Source: a virus. Taken from it: DNA of 31,431 bases. Below are positions 1 to 8,695 of the stretch, piece after piece. The translations under genes were made by a program, and so were the position numbers. The stretch covers positions 1 through 31,431 of IMG/VR virus record IMGVR_UViG_3300028025_004382. One strand, 5' to 3'. The notes below the pieces were generated by a model. That model worked only from the letters and a program-made list of their open reading frames with translations, made no database searches and was not told the origin of the DNA. Every line of letters begins with the position of its first letter. Within the stretch, counting starts at the first letter, position 1.

Positions 1-127
1 GATGTAATTACAAGTCTATTAGCTGCTGATAGACCTGCTGCACCTGTTGCTGATGTAATGTTTATTGTTTTTGATGTTACGTTAGGTTGTGCTGCCATAT
101 CAGCAAATAATGTATTCAATGCTGCTG
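1..127. repeat. 127-bp terminal direct repeat, left copy
   Basis: These 127 bases are identical to the last 127 bases of the window (31305-31431). An exact overlap of 127 is a common maximum k-mer length in short-read assemblers, so this is most simply the overlap of a circular assembly, not a biological terminal repeat. It lies inside the coding sequence of the BspA-like protein, which supports an arbitrary cut point. Closing the circle gives 31,304 bp. Confidence 0.95.
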
Positions 128-2183
128 TTGACATATCTGTATAAGATACATCAATTACTGGGTTTGTTAAACCCCACTGACCCGATCCTGTATTTCTTAG
201 TCTAAGACCAGTTAATTTTGAACGATATGTTGCTGAACCATTTACGGTAACTTGACTTAAACGTGGATATAAATCAACTGTTCCAGCATACTCTTCAGCA
301 TTTGTTAAAAATGCAGTAGCTTGAGCAATTGTACCACCAGTTGCAGTAGCACCTAAATATTGTATATTATTAATTGTTCTTAACTGTGAACAAGCATTAA
401 ACATACTTGCCATGTTACTCATTGAAGTTGTTTGTGTGGTTGGTAATGTAACTGTTGTCAATGAAGTACAGTTAGCAAATGCAGAATTTATATTAGTCAT
501 TGATGCTGATACTGTTGCTGGTAATGTAACTGTTTTAATTGAACTACAACCAGAAAATATAGAACTCAGATTTGTACAAGCTGACATTGAAGTTGGTAAT
601 GTAACGCTAATTAAAGATGTGCAGTTTAGAAATGCGTTAATGGTAGTTGTAACAGAATTTAATGCTGATGGAAAAGTAACTGATGTCAATGCTGGAGATG
701 TCGAAAAAGCACCAGATAATGTTAACAAACCTGTCATTGATGTTGGTAATGTAACTGTTTGTAATGAGTTGCAGTTTTGAAATGCATTCGTCATATCAGT
801 TAAACTATTCTGACTATTAGCTGGTAATATTATTCTTCTAGCACTTCTACAACCAGTAAATGCACCATTTAGTGATGTTATAACATAATTATTACCAATT
901 GTTATTTCACTTAAAGATAAACATGTGTTAAATGCGTTAGCAAAAGTTGTATTTGCAGCTGTACCATCTGGTAATTTAATTTCTTCTAAGTTATGACAGT
1001 TAATAAAAGCATTAGCAAATGATGTAATTGGTTGACCATATATTGTAACATTAGCATCGTTTACACTTGGAAATAAAACTGTTTTCAATGAATAGCATGT
1101 ACTGAATGTGGTAGCCATTGATGTAATACAACCAGCCATTTCTTTTGGAAAAAATACGTATTTTAAATTACTACAGTTTTGAAATGTACTCGCTAGATCA
1201 ACATTACTTGCTGACCTTGGAAAATTAACTGATTCTAATGAAAAACAACCATTGAACATTGATGTTAATGTATTAAGACCAGTAGTTGGCATAGTTGGGA
1301 ATTGAAAGAATGTTAAACAATATGCGTTTTGAAATGCACTTGCATATGTTGTACAAAGTGGTAATGCTGGCATATTTATTTCCTTTAAACTATTAGCACC
1401 AGAACACATAGAACCAATAGTTGTAACACTATCTAAAGATGGTGGAAATATAATTCTTAATAATGAGTTACAAGAACCAAATGTCGAAGCTAAAGTTGTT
1501 AAACCAGTCATATCTTGAGGTAGAATTACTTCAGATAAATTTGTACAACCATTAAAAGCATTTGATAAATCAGTTACGTTTGGTGCTGATGTGGGCATTA
1601 CAATTTTTCTAATACCAACACTACTTCTAAACATGTTAGCCATAGTTGTAACATTTGGCATTGATGCTGGAAACTTAACATATTCCAAAAAGTTAAATGT
1701 TGGATAGTTAAGTTGAGAATAAAATATACCTGATAATGTTGTTGATGCGAAGTTAATGTTATCACCATACCAAGCCTCTAATAAACCAGATGGTTGTAAA
1801 GAGGTTTTAAGATATTGTGAACTAATATTAAAAAATGCACGTTGTAATACGGTACCAGAATCAGCATAAACTCTAATTTTCCATGTATTATAACCACGAG
1901 AACATGCTGTTCCACCAGTTGCTGCAACATAACTATGTTCGAAACTGTTTGTTCCTGTAAATGTATCTACCGTTCCATCACCCCAGTCAACATAACATGT
2001 ACCAGAACCAGAAAAACGACCAACGTTAATTTTATAAAATGGTTCGTTATCAGCTACCAAGAAATACATCTCATCAGCTGGTACAGATGTAATACTTACC
2101 CAGTCACCAGGTCTAGTCCATGAACCTTCATAAACTGGTCTTTTCTTTGCTAAAAATGTTTGGTTTTGAATATTGAATGACAT
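1..2183 (-). CDS. BspA-like leucine-rich-repeat tail/adhesion protein (3' end continues across the circular junction)
   Basis: The reading frame opens at the ATG at 2183, one base after the preceding gene stops, and stays open to base 1. Joined to 31280-31304 it encodes about 735 residues ending in KGWTITG. The N-terminal part holds a YVDWGDGT segment followed by HSY, as in PKD-like beta-sandwich domains. Most of the rest is repeats of 23-25 residues of the type NCxSLxTVTLPT (clear copies at about 450-475, 520-545, 595-625 and 742-776), the pattern of BspA-like LRR_5 repeats. The C-terminus has the TDMSTAALNTLF-like segment and final KGWxITG often seen in phage BspA-like proteins. It follows the collagen-like fibre genes, so a virion surface or receptor-binding role is inferred. 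Family is fairly certain; the exact role is not. Confidence 0.8.
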   Translation of the reverse strand, partial: MSFNIQNQTFLAKKRPVYEGSWTRPGDWVSITSVPADEMYFLVADNEPFYKINVGRFSGSGTCYVDWGDGTVDTFTGTNSFEHSYVAATGGTACSRGYNTWKIRVYADSGTVLQRAFFNISSQYLKTSLQPSGLLEAWYGDNINFASTTLSGIFYSQLNYPTFNFLEYVKFPASMPNVTTMANMFRSSVGIRKIVMPTSAPNVTDLSNAFNGCTNLSEVILPQDMTGLTTLASTFGSCNSLLRIIFPPSLDSVTTIGSMCSGANSLKEINMPALPLCTTYASAFQNAYCLTFFQFPTMPTTGLNTLTSMFNGCFSLESVNFPRSASNVDLASTFQNCSNLKYVFFPKEMAGCITSMATTFSTCYSLKTVLFPSVNDANVTIYGQPITSFANAFINCHNLEEIKLPDGTAANTTFANAFNTCLSLSEITIGNNYVITSLNGAFTGCRSARRIILPANSQNSLTDMTNAFQNCNSLQTVTLPTSMTGLLTLSGAFSTSPALTSVTFPSALNSVTTTINAFLNCTSLISVTLPTSMSACTNLSSIFSGCSSIKTVTLPATVSASMTNINSAFANCTSLTTVTLPTTQTTSMSNMASMFNACSQLRTINNIQYLGATATGGTIAQATAFLTNAEEYAGTVDLYPRLSQVTVNGSATYRSKLTGLRLRNTGSGQWGLTNPVIDVSYTDMSTAALNTLFADMAAQPNVTSKTINITSATGAAGLSAANRLVIT

Positions 2184-2184
2184 A

Positions 2185-3147
2185 TTATGTTATAATTACT
2201 TCTCCTATTATATTTGCGCCAGGCACGTACATGGCTGTTATTTTTGCGTTACCACTATTGCTTTGAATATAAGGGAATATTCTAGCAAATTGAGCTGTAA
2301 CTAAACTATCATTGTATGGTGTAATATCAATTGTTGAACCAGTTGTAATACCAGAATAAGAATAGGTATATTCGTAATAAGTTGTACCAGTATTATAAGT
2401 CCAACCAGTTGCTGTGATAGTTTCATTTGCTAATTTGATAGCAGAAGCTCCACCGCCACCACCAGATGTGCCTGATGTTCCAGCTGCACCATTAGCTCCA
2501 GATGAACCTGATGAACCACTAACACCAGAAGTTCCAGCAACACCAACTGACTGTGCGATAACAATTAAGTTATGGTTATTACTAAAAGAATATCCACCAT
2601 TAAGATATGTTACACCAAATGCAACATACTCACCTACACTTACTGTAACTCCTGTTACCGTAAACCTTTGATAGTTTTCACTTACATCTCGATCTTGAAT
2701 AATTAAAGTTGAACCAATACCTGTTGAACCTAATATAACTTCAATATCATTGTTATCTTGTGTTACGTGTGATAAATAAACTACGGTTGAATCTGTTTGT
2801 GTTGCATTATTCCATTCTACATTACCATCACTAATTGGTGGTGCTTGACTACCTGTAATTGCATTATAACGATAATATGAAGCACTAAGACCATTTTGTC
2901 CACTGCTACCTGAAACACCACTTGTTCCAGCAGTTCCTGAAATACCAGATGTGCCACTAGTACCAGCTATACCTGAAGTTCCTGATGAACCAGCACCACC
3001 GCCACCACCTTCAGAACTATCAAAAATAGCACCATAACTATCGTTTACGATAAGTTTACGGTCTTCTGTTACCTTTATCTCTACATTACCTACTGTTGTT
3101 GGTAAAGTTTCCCCAGTTGGTGAATATGTTATTAATATCTTACTCAT
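2185..3147 (-). CDS. collagen-like tail fibre protein, 320 aa
   Basis: It has a short N-terminal domain (residues 1-45), a glycine-rich hinge, a Gly-X-Y tract of the GTSG type at about 52-88, a globular beta-rich region at about 89-202, a second Gly-X-Y tract at about 203-234 and a C-terminal beta-rich domain. Collagen-like Gly-X-Y runs form trimeric stalks in phage tail fibres, and the globular parts probably bind the receptor. It ends one base before the BspA-like gene and follows other fibre genes in the same orientation. Its start has TATATTTA seven bases upstream. The stalk is directly visible; the ligand is unknown. Confidence 0.75.
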   Translation of the reverse strand: MSKILITYSPTGETLPTTVGNVEIKVTEDRKLIVNDSYGAIFDSSEGGGGGAGSSGTSGIAGTSGTSGISGTAGTSGVSGSSGQNGLSASYYRYNAITGSQAPPISDGNVEWNNATQTDSTVVYLSHVTQDNNDIEVILGSTGIGSTLIIQDRDVSENYQRFTVTGVTVSVGEYVAFGVTYLNGGYSFSNNHNLIVIAQSVGVAGTSGVSGSSGSSGANGAAGTSGTSGGGGGASAIKLANETITATGWTYNTGTTYYEYTYSYSGITTGSTIDITPYNDSLVTAQFARIFPYIQSNSGNAKITAMYVPGANIIGEVIIT

Positions 3148-3181
3148 TACTTATTAAATATAAATTATTGCTTATTGTTTA

Positions 3182-3394
3182 TTAGTCTATATTGACCCAA
3201 GCTGAAATACCAAATACGATACCCATATCTGATATAGCTTTATCGGCATCATATTCATTATTTTCATTTTTATAAACTCTAATAACTTCTAAAATGCTAT
3301 TTTCGTTATCTTTAATTTGAATATTCTTATATTCATTTTCGTTTTCGTCAATTAGAATTGTATCTTCTAATGTGTAGCCTATTGCTATTTTCAT
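3182..3394 (-). CDS. small hypothetical protein, 70 aa
   Basis: This is an acidic, asparagine- and glutamate-rich protein with the start MKIAIGYTLED and the end FGISAWVNID. It has no signal peptide, membrane segment or recognised motif. Its start codon lies one base after the stop of the beta-propeller gene, which suggests translational coupling. Small genes between fibre genes are sometimes fibre-assembly chaperones or short tip subunits, but nothing in this sequence shows that. Real gene likely; function unknown. Confidence 0.6.
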   Translation of the reverse strand: MKIAIGYTLEDTILIDENENEYKNIQIKDNENSILEVIRVYKNENNEYDADKAISDMGIVFGISAWVNID

Positions 3395-3395
3395 A

Positions 3396-4394
3396 TTATC
3401 CTTTATTTAAAATTCCTATTTCAGTTGTCAAATAAGTAGTTCCAATGCTAACTTCCCATTGTAATGCACCACTTGAGTTATATTTTTTTAATTGATTTGC
3501 TTCACCTGAATCATATCCAATATATGAGTTACCATTATTATCAACTTGCATATTGGTAGCATTTCCACCAGAACCATAACTCAATAATAATGTACCAGCT
3601 GAATTATACTTTCTAGTTGTAACACTTCCAGATAATGTACCACATGCATATATATTCTCATTTACATCAACATATACAGCATTCAAAGCTGCACCGTGAT
3701 TTTTACTCCATACTGTTGTACCAGAACTATTTATTTTATACAATGAATTTACACTACCAATACGGTTAGTTACAGCATATATATTTTCATCACCGTCAAC
3801 ACTAATATCATTAACTTGATCAGGTAATGTTACTGTTAATAATGAACTACCAGCTGAATTATATTTTCTTATTCTTGATGCGTTATCGTTTATATAAATA
3901 TTACCACCATAATCAACAAATATTTTAGTAACAACATAAGTTGATGCTGTAAATGTAAATGTAGTAAGTAAATTACCATCAATATCGTATTTCCTAACTG
4001 TTGTATACGGAGTTGCTGATGTATTATATTTTAAAACATAAGTAACCCCTGGGTCATCTAAACCAACACAAATATCAAATAAGTTAGCAGCTGTTTCAGT
4101 TTCACTCCAAATAGAACTTAAACTACTATCATATTTTCTAATATAACATGTATTAGTATTAACATATGGATATGGATTAGCAGTTACTGTTGCAGTACCA
4201 TCTCTTTCTAAAGTAAAAGCTGTTGGTCTATCTGAAGCATATGTAATTGTATTCAATAATGTTCCTGATGAATTAAACCTCTTTAATACACCCCTAGATG
4301 AAGCTGGTATAGCTACTTCCCAACCAGTTATCCACACATCACTAACGGAATTTAATGGGAATGGTTTTAAAGGAATAGAACATAATATTGGCAT
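3396..4394 (-). CDS. beta-propeller (NHL/PQQ-like) tail protein, 332 aa
   Basis: After a short N-terminal segment (MPILCSIPLKPFP, repeated in idea near the blade start), the protein consists of repeats of about 40-45 residues with a KYNSSG-type turn followed by a beta strand and a NIY or NSYIG strand (for example IRKYNSAGSSLLT, TRKYNSAGTLLLS, LKKYNSSGALQWE). This is the pattern of NHL, SBBP or PQQ-like beta-propellers with six to seven blades. It sits among fibre genes, six bases after the large collagen-like gene, so a receptor-binding or virion-decoration role is inferred. The fold is well supported by the repeats; the ligand and exact location are not. Confidence 0.7.
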   Translation of the reverse strand: MPILCSIPLKPFPLNSVSDVWITGWEVAIPASSRGVLKRFNSSGTLLNTITYASDRPTAFTLERDGTATVTANPYPYVNTNTCYIRKYDSSLSSIWSETETAANLFDICVGLDDPGVTYVLKYNTSATPYTTVRKYDIDGNLLTTFTFTASTYVVTKIFVDYGGNIYINDNASRIRKYNSAGSSLLTVTLPDQVNDISVDGDENIYAVTNRIGSVNSLYKINSSGTTVWSKNHGAALNAVYVDVNENIYACGTLSGSVTTRKYNSAGTLLLSYGSGGNATNMQVDNNGNSYIGYDSGEANQLKKYNSSGALQWEVSIGTTYLTTEIGILNKG

Positions 4395-4400
4395 ACTTAA

Positions 4401-6419
4401 TTATAGTTTAGTATCACCCATAACATACCATAGGTTTTGAGTTATTTTTAATATTGATGCCACACTATAAATGTTAGCTAAACGTGTACCATTTGGTGCT
4501 CTTAATGTAACACCAGCTTCAGCTCCAATTGTAACATTGCCTGAACCATATCTTGCAATTAATAATTGTGAACCAGTTGGGAATGCAACATTTGAATGTA
4601 ATGGAACTGTAATTGTTGTATCAACACTTGTTGTTGGTTGTGGGTACATTTCAACAATTTTATTTTGATCGGTTAAAGCCAATGTATAGTTAGCATTAAT
4701 TCTATTTCTAGCAACTAATGAAGTATCAATACCTGAAGTACCAGCAGTTCCAGAAATACCACTTGTTCCAGCAGTTCCAGAAGTTCCGCTTATTCCTGAT
4801 GTACCATTTCTACCTGAAGTTCCAGTTGTTCCACTTGTACCAGATACACCACTCGTACCAGATACACCTGAACTACCTGAGACACCAGAAGTTCCTGATG
4901 TTCCAGCTCTACCTGAAGTTCCAGAAGTTCCTGTTATACCACTTGTTCCAGCACTTCCAGATGACCCATTAGCTCCAGGGTTACCAACAACACCATTGAT
5001 ACCTGAAGTACCATTTACACCAGAAGTACCATTTAAACCAGATGTACCACTCGTTCCAACTGTACCAGAACTTCCATTTGTTCCTGATGTACCTGATGAA
5101 CCACTAACACCAGATGTACCGCTAATCCCACTTGTTCCGCTTGTACCATTTAAACCACTTGTTCCGCTTGTTCCAACTGTACCTGATGTTCCAGCACTTC
5201 CACTAGTACCAGATGTTCCAGCAGTTCCACTTGAACCAGAACTACCATTAATTCCGCTGGTTCCAGCTGTACCATTTGTACCTGAAATACCCGATGTACC
5301 GTTTGACCCACTTTGTCCACTAGTTCCTGATGTACCAGATACACCATTTGTACCACTATCACCACTACTTCCAGCTGAACCAGAAGAACCACTTTGTCCT
5401 GAAGTACCAGATGTACCACTAATAACACTCTCACCAATTGAAACAGTTAACCAGTCAACAATATCTGTTGGAGCCAATGCAGCGCTAACAACAATTCTAA
5501 ATTGGTTATATGCTTTATTTGTATAATGTAATAATACATTTGTTGCTGAATCTGAAACGTAATTTAAAGTTATAGCATAGTTTGCATCACCATAAGGTAC
5601 AGTAAAATAAACATCATAATAATAATATGATGAATTATATGTAAAACCAGAGAATGCCAACATACCAACTTTGGTATTTAAACTTAAACCATCAGCACCA
5701 TCATTACCATTTGCACCACTAGTTCCAGCACTACCATTTCTACCACTTGTTCCAGCTGAACCATTTACACCAGAACTACCATTTGTCCCTGATGTTCCAT
5801 TAATTCCTGAAGTACCAGCTGTACCAGCTGTTCCACTTGTACCAGATGTTCCGTCAATACCTGGGTCGCCATCAATACCATTTACACCACTAGTTCCACT
5901 TGTACCAACCGTACCAGAAGTTCCAGAGGTTCCAGATGTACCTGTTGTACCGCTTGTTCCCGATTCACCACTTGTTCCAGCTGTGCCAGAACTTCCTGAT
6001 GTACCAGATGTACCAGATGTTCCACTGATACCACTTGTTCCAGAAGTACCAGGTACACCATATGGATTTGTGATTACTGTTGTTGTACTTCCCGATGTAA
6101 CGATTGTTTGTTGATCGGTGTCCGAATCTATAAATACTTGACTATCTTCAACTACAATTGAGTTAATAAGTAACTGATAATAGTAATACCCATTACCTTG
6201 CGATAGATAAACTTTAGCGTTGGCTAAATCTTCATTTTCTTTTATGTTTACAAATGTAATTTCACATATAAAGTAGCCATTTGCTTCTTTTGCAATAGCT
6301 GGAGTTACTATCTTTGGCTGATTTGCAGACGCATGCGTTAAAACAATTCTAACACTATCCGTATTTGCAAGGGTATAATAAAATACCAATTTATTATTTG
6401 TATAGTTTATTAGCTTCAT
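4401..6419 (-). CDS. large collagen-like tail fibre, 672 aa
   Basis: Four or five parts can be read. Residues 1-118 form a beta-rich N-terminal domain that resembles baseplate-attachment domains of upper-baseplate fibres. Residues 121-246 are a Gly-X-Y stalk dominated by GTS triplets. Residues 248-333 form a globular domain similar to the C-terminal domain of the 181-residue protein at 13426-13971. Residues 334-564 are a second, longer Gly-X-Y stalk, and 565-672 form a C-terminal head. The likely product is a long trimeric tail fibre. It is the first gene after the terminator at 6470-6506 and a candidate promoter at 6439-6468, so it heads the fibre/portal/lysis unit. The long proline-rich frames on the opposite strand are mirror images of the glycine repeats. 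Confidence 0.8.
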   Translation of the reverse strand: MKLINYTNNKLVFYYTLANTDSVRIVLTHASANQPKIVTPAIAKEANGYFICEITFVNIKENEDLANAKVYLSQGNGYYYYQLLINSIVVEDSQVFIDSDTDQQTIVTSGSTTTVITNPYGVPGTSGTSGISGTSGTSGTSGSSGTAGTSGESGTSGTTGTSGTSGTSGTVGTSGTSGVNGIDGDPGIDGTSGTSGTAGTAGTSGINGTSGTNGSSGVNGSAGTSGRNGSAGTSGANGNDGADGLSLNTKVGMLAFSGFTYNSSYYYYDVYFTVPYGDANYAITLNYVSDSATNVLLHYTNKAYNQFRIVVSAALAPTDIVDWLTVSIGESVISGTSGTSGQSGSSGSAGSSGDSGTNGVSGTSGTSGQSGSNGTSGISGTNGTAGTSGINGSSGSSGTAGTSGTSGSAGTSGTVGTSGTSGLNGTSGTSGISGTSGVSGSSGTSGTNGSSGTVGTSGTSGLNGTSGVNGTSGINGVVGNPGANGSSGSAGTSGITGTSGTSGRAGTSGTSGVSGSSGVSGTSGVSGTSGTTGTSGRNGTSGISGTSGTAGTSGISGTAGTSGIDTSLVARNRINANYTLALTDQNKIVEMYPQPTTSVDTTITVPLHSNVAFPTGSQLLIARYGSGNVTIGAEAGVTLRAPNGTRLANIYSVASILKITQNLWYVMGDTKL
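4728..5420 (-). repeat. tandem Gly-X-Y coding repeat, long tract
   Basis: About 77 consecutive Gly-X-Y triplets are encoded by degenerate 9-base units, mostly Gly-Thr-Ser and Gly-Ser-Ser. The codons vary between units, so the DNA is an imperfect repeat, which should limit but not prevent slippage and recombination with the shorter tract and with the tracts in the 320-residue fibre. Confidence 0.9.
5682..6059 (-). repeat. tandem Gly-X-Y coding repeat, short tract
   Basis: About 42 Gly-X-Y triplets form the N-terminal stalk of the large fibre. This tract includes several charged triplets ([16 protein letters not shown]) that the long tract lacks, a composition nearer to bacterial collagen. Confidence 0.9.
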
Positions 6420-6438
6420 TTAAATTCGTGTATATTGT

Positions 6439-6468
6439 TAAATATAGATTTAATGGTTTTGTTCCAAG
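6439..6468 (-). promoter_or_regulatory. candidate late promoter, CTTG-N18-TATATTTA
   Basis: Read on the minus strand, a TTG box (6465-6467) is followed after 18 bases by TATATTTA (6439-6446), 19 bases before the start of the large fibre gene. It resembles the Bacteroidota promoter but has A in place of the last G and a shorter spacer. The same combination stands before the sigma-like gene at 24090-24119. It lies just downstream of the terminator at 6470-6506, where a new promoter would be expected. Confidence 0.4.
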
Positions 6469-6469
6469 C

Positions 6470-6506
6470 AAAAAAAATGGGACAACCTTTCGGAAGCCCC
6501 ACTTTT
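6470..6506 (-). terminator. intrinsic terminator after the tail tube gene
   Basis: On the minus strand the RNA forms an outer stem of GGG/CCC extended by U-A, one G-U and four A-U pairs, with an inner CC-GAAA-GG tip, followed by a run of eight or more U. It lies 23 bases after the tail tube gene and closes the main morphogenesis unit. Confidence 0.8.
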
Positions 6507-6528
6507 AATTGTTTTGGTTTAAGAGTGA

Positions 6529-7137
6529 TTAGTAGCTAGAGATAACGTTTGTACTAACTTTGATTTGACCAGAAGCCAATTCAACGATAGCATCGTTAGC
6601 ACCATTTTTCTGGTAAACTTCTCTTAACGATTCTGGTTCAGCACCAGTTAAAGTTAAAGTAGAACCGTTTCTGTCACCTTGAGCTACACCAGAGCCCATT
6701 TCAGCAGCAGTTAAGTCCATTCCGTTTACACGACCTAAGTACCATAATTTATCATTACTATCTAGAACGATAACGTCCATTAAAGATAGAGCTAACATTT
6801 GAATGATGTTTCTAGAAGCAGCATCTAATTTGTTGAAAATTAGAGATACAGTAGGAACAAAAGACAATGTACCGTTTTGGATATTAGCAGTGGTTGATTG
6901 AGTAAATGAGCTTGTTTCTTTCACGGTATCAAATTTCCAGAATTTTTTACCGCTTGCCATAGCAATAGATATAACTTGATCAATAGTTGACCCAGTGTAT
7001 ACAGTACCAGTTTCTAAAGTAGTACCAGTAACTTCTGTATGATTAGCAATGAAAACAGCTTTTATACCACCCACGTTGTTCTTTTGGCAGCCAGTTAACT
7101 GACGACCTTCAGAGATTAAACAATTTGCGATTGACAT
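6529..7137 (-). CDS. major tail tube protein, 202 aa
   Basis: The protein resembles a family of about 200 residues that accompanies capsid genes in Bacteroidota phages. It starts with a CLISEGRQLTGC segment and a VGGIK motif, has a central region rich in beta strands, and the late LWYLGRVNGMDLT and GDRNGSTLTLTGAEPESL segments typical of that family. Its expected role is to polymerise into the tail tube around the tape measure protein. It lies 40 bases after the capsid gene and directly before a strong terminator, a position that suits a highly expressed structural protein. Assignment rests on recalled family resemblance and context; a minor virion protein is the alternative. Confidence 0.6.
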   Translation of the reverse strand: MSIANCLISEGRQLTGCQKNNVGGIKAVFIANHTEVTGTTLETGTVYTGSTIDQVISIAMASGKKFWKFDTVKETSSFTQSTTANIQNGTLSFVPTVSLIFNKLDAASRNIIQMLALSLMDVIVLDSNDKLWYLGRVNGMDLTAAEMGSGVAQGDRNGSTLTLTGAEPESLREVYQKNGANDAIVELASGQIKVSTNVISSY

Positions 7138-7177
7138 AATATTTGTTTTTTATTTGTTTTTTTAAGTTATTTTATAA

Positions 7178-8068
7178 TTAGCAAGCCTTTTTGAATACAG
7201 TTTTAGAAACACCAGTTCCCATGTAGAATGAGCTTCTTAACAATACTTGGTTAGTTGGCATATCATAATATACCTGTACACCTTCAGCTTCAGACATCAA
7301 GTTAGTACCGATGTGTAAGTGAGCAGTGTCAGCAAGATACAAGAAAGAGTGACCAGCTAAACCTTCAGTTGCGATAACTTTGATTTTAGTACCAGGGAAA
7401 GTGATTTCCATGTTAGCTTCCAAGTTAGCAGGATTATAGTGGAAGTAGTTTTTAACAACTAATTCTTTTTGCAATGCTCTAAATTTAGCATAGTTTAAGA
7501 AGATAGCAACAGTGTCGCTAGTTTCAAAAGTTGAGTCAGCAGCTACAGCTGTATCGATAGCCAAGTCAATAGCATCGTATACGTTAGAAGTTGAACCAGT
7601 GATAGTATTCAATAAAGAAGCAGTAGTTGCTTGCTTAACGAATCCACTGAATGCATCAGAAGCAGTTGCATCACCTAACCAAGCAAGTACATCTAATCCT
7701 TTAGAGATTTGAGCTACTTTATCGTTTAAGAAAATTTGTGCATATGGTAATGCATCAGAAGCGGTTGTTTCATAAATCAACGCTTTTGCGCTTAATGCTG
7801 GTACACAAACTGATTCTTCGAACAATACAGGTTTAACACCAATTGTTACTTCAGAGAAAGTTGAGCTTCCAGAGTTAGAGAAAGCACCACAGCTTCCACC
7901 AGCTTTTAAAGTTATTGCAGAGGTTAAGAACGGTACAGCAGCAGTGCCTTTAAGACCACTGATAACGTTAACCAATTGTGCTGTTTTACCTTCGGTTACA
8001 GCTTTTACGATTAATGGAAAACCTTCGGCTTTCACATAATCTGTCATTCCAGTTACTACGTAAGACAT
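7178..8068 (-). CDS. major capsid protein, HK97-like, 296 aa
   Basis: The length, the scaffold gene just upstream in transcription and the protease before that all fit a major capsid protein. The sequence is Ala/Thr/Val-rich with few charges, has FLTSAITLKAGG near residue 50, an extended arm region, and a C-terminal region with DTAHLHIGTNLMSEAEGVQVYYDMP, as in HK97-fold capsid proteins of Bacteroidota phages. It should form the icosahedral shell. No separate propeptide is seen at the N-terminus, which agrees with a separate scaffold gene. The 34-base leader contains only A/T-rich sequence. Confidence 0.75.
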   Translation of the reverse strand: MSYVVTGMTDYVKAEGFPLIVKAVTEGKTAQLVNVISGLKGTAAVPFLTSAITLKAGGSCGAFSNSGSSTFSEVTIGVKPVLFEESVCVPALSAKALIYETTASDALPYAQIFLNDKVAQISKGLDVLAWLGDATASDAFSGFVKQATTASLLNTITGSTSNVYDAIDLAIDTAVAADSTFETSDTVAIFLNYAKFRALQKELVVKNYFHYNPANLEANMEITFPGTKIKVIATEGLAGHSFLYLADTAHLHIGTNLMSEAEGVQVYYDMPTNQVLLRSSFYMGTGVSKTVFKKAC

Positions 8069-8102
8069 AATTTTTAGTTTTTAGTTTTTATTTGTTTTAA
8101 TT

Positions 8103-8618
8103 TTATTTTTTTAATAATCCTCTCAAAGCATTTTGCTCTTCAGGTACAACTCCTTTTGATTTAATAGGTTCAGCAGCTGGAGCAGCTCCTAATTTCTCAA
8201 CCTTTTCGTTTAAGTTTTTGTTTTCGTCTTTGAAAGTTTGAGCAGACATCATGATAGCTTCTTCCAACTTAGCGATTTTCTCAACTAAAGCGTTGAAATC
8301 TTCAATTGATACACTTGGAGCAGCTAACTCTTCAGTAGCAGCTTCAACTTCTTCAGCTGGAGCTTCTTCAACAGGAGCAACAACTTCAGTAATAACACCA
8401 TTCGCATCAACTACCAATTTAGTCCCATCAGCCAACATATGCTCACCTTGAGGAGCTGGAGTATAAGCACCATCAGCACCAATTACGTTTAATGGATAAC
8501 CAATTGCAAACTCTTCAGCTTGTACCATTGTTACACCATCTTCCAATAATGATTCTGATAACTTAATTTCAGCTTCAACCAAACCTAGAACGATTCTTAA
8601 TTTTTCGATTAATTGCAT
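8103..8618 (-). CDS. capsid assembly scaffold protein, 171 aa
   Basis: I place the start at the ATG at 8618 (MQLIEKLRI). The longer frame from 8696 adds 26 residues of lysine- and isoleucine-rich sequence that looks like an untranslated leader and overlaps the preceding gene. The protein is acidic, with an Ala/Glu-rich middle (PVEEAPAEEVEAATEE), a coiled-coil at about residues 100-145 and a basic C-terminus ending ALRGLLKK. Internal scaffolds have this layout: a helical middle and a basic tail that docks on the capsid shell. It lies between the prohead protease and the capsid gene, the classical place. No sequence motif proves the role. Confidence 0.65.
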   Translation of the reverse strand: MQLIEKLRIVLGLVEAEIKLSESLLEDGVTMVQAEEFAIGYPLNVIGADGAYTPAPQGEHMLADGTKLVVDANGVITEVVAPVEEAPAEEVEAATEELAAPSVSIEDFNALVEKIAKLEEAIMMSAQTFKDENKNLNEKVEKLGAAPAAEPIKSKGVVPEEQNALRGLLKK

Positions 8619-8695
8619 AATTTTTCGTTTTATTATTTTTATTATATAAACAAATATCTGATTAGTATATTTGTTCGGAAAATCCTTGTTTAGCA

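Noticed and set aside
412-780. Plus-strand 122-codon frame with GNVTV repeats
   Set aside because: It is the antisense of the LRR repeats of the BspA-like gene; the minus frame gives the recognised repeat pattern.
5150-5437. Minus-strand 95-codon valine/leucine-rich frame
   Set aside because: It is another frame of the Gly-X-Y repeat inside a well-supported gene.
4996-6114. Long plus-strand proline/valine-rich open frames (4996-5526, 5671-6114)
   Set aside because: They are the exact mirror of the glycine-threonine-serine repeats of the collagen-like fibre; repeats keep the opposite strand open. No other gene is on the plus strand.
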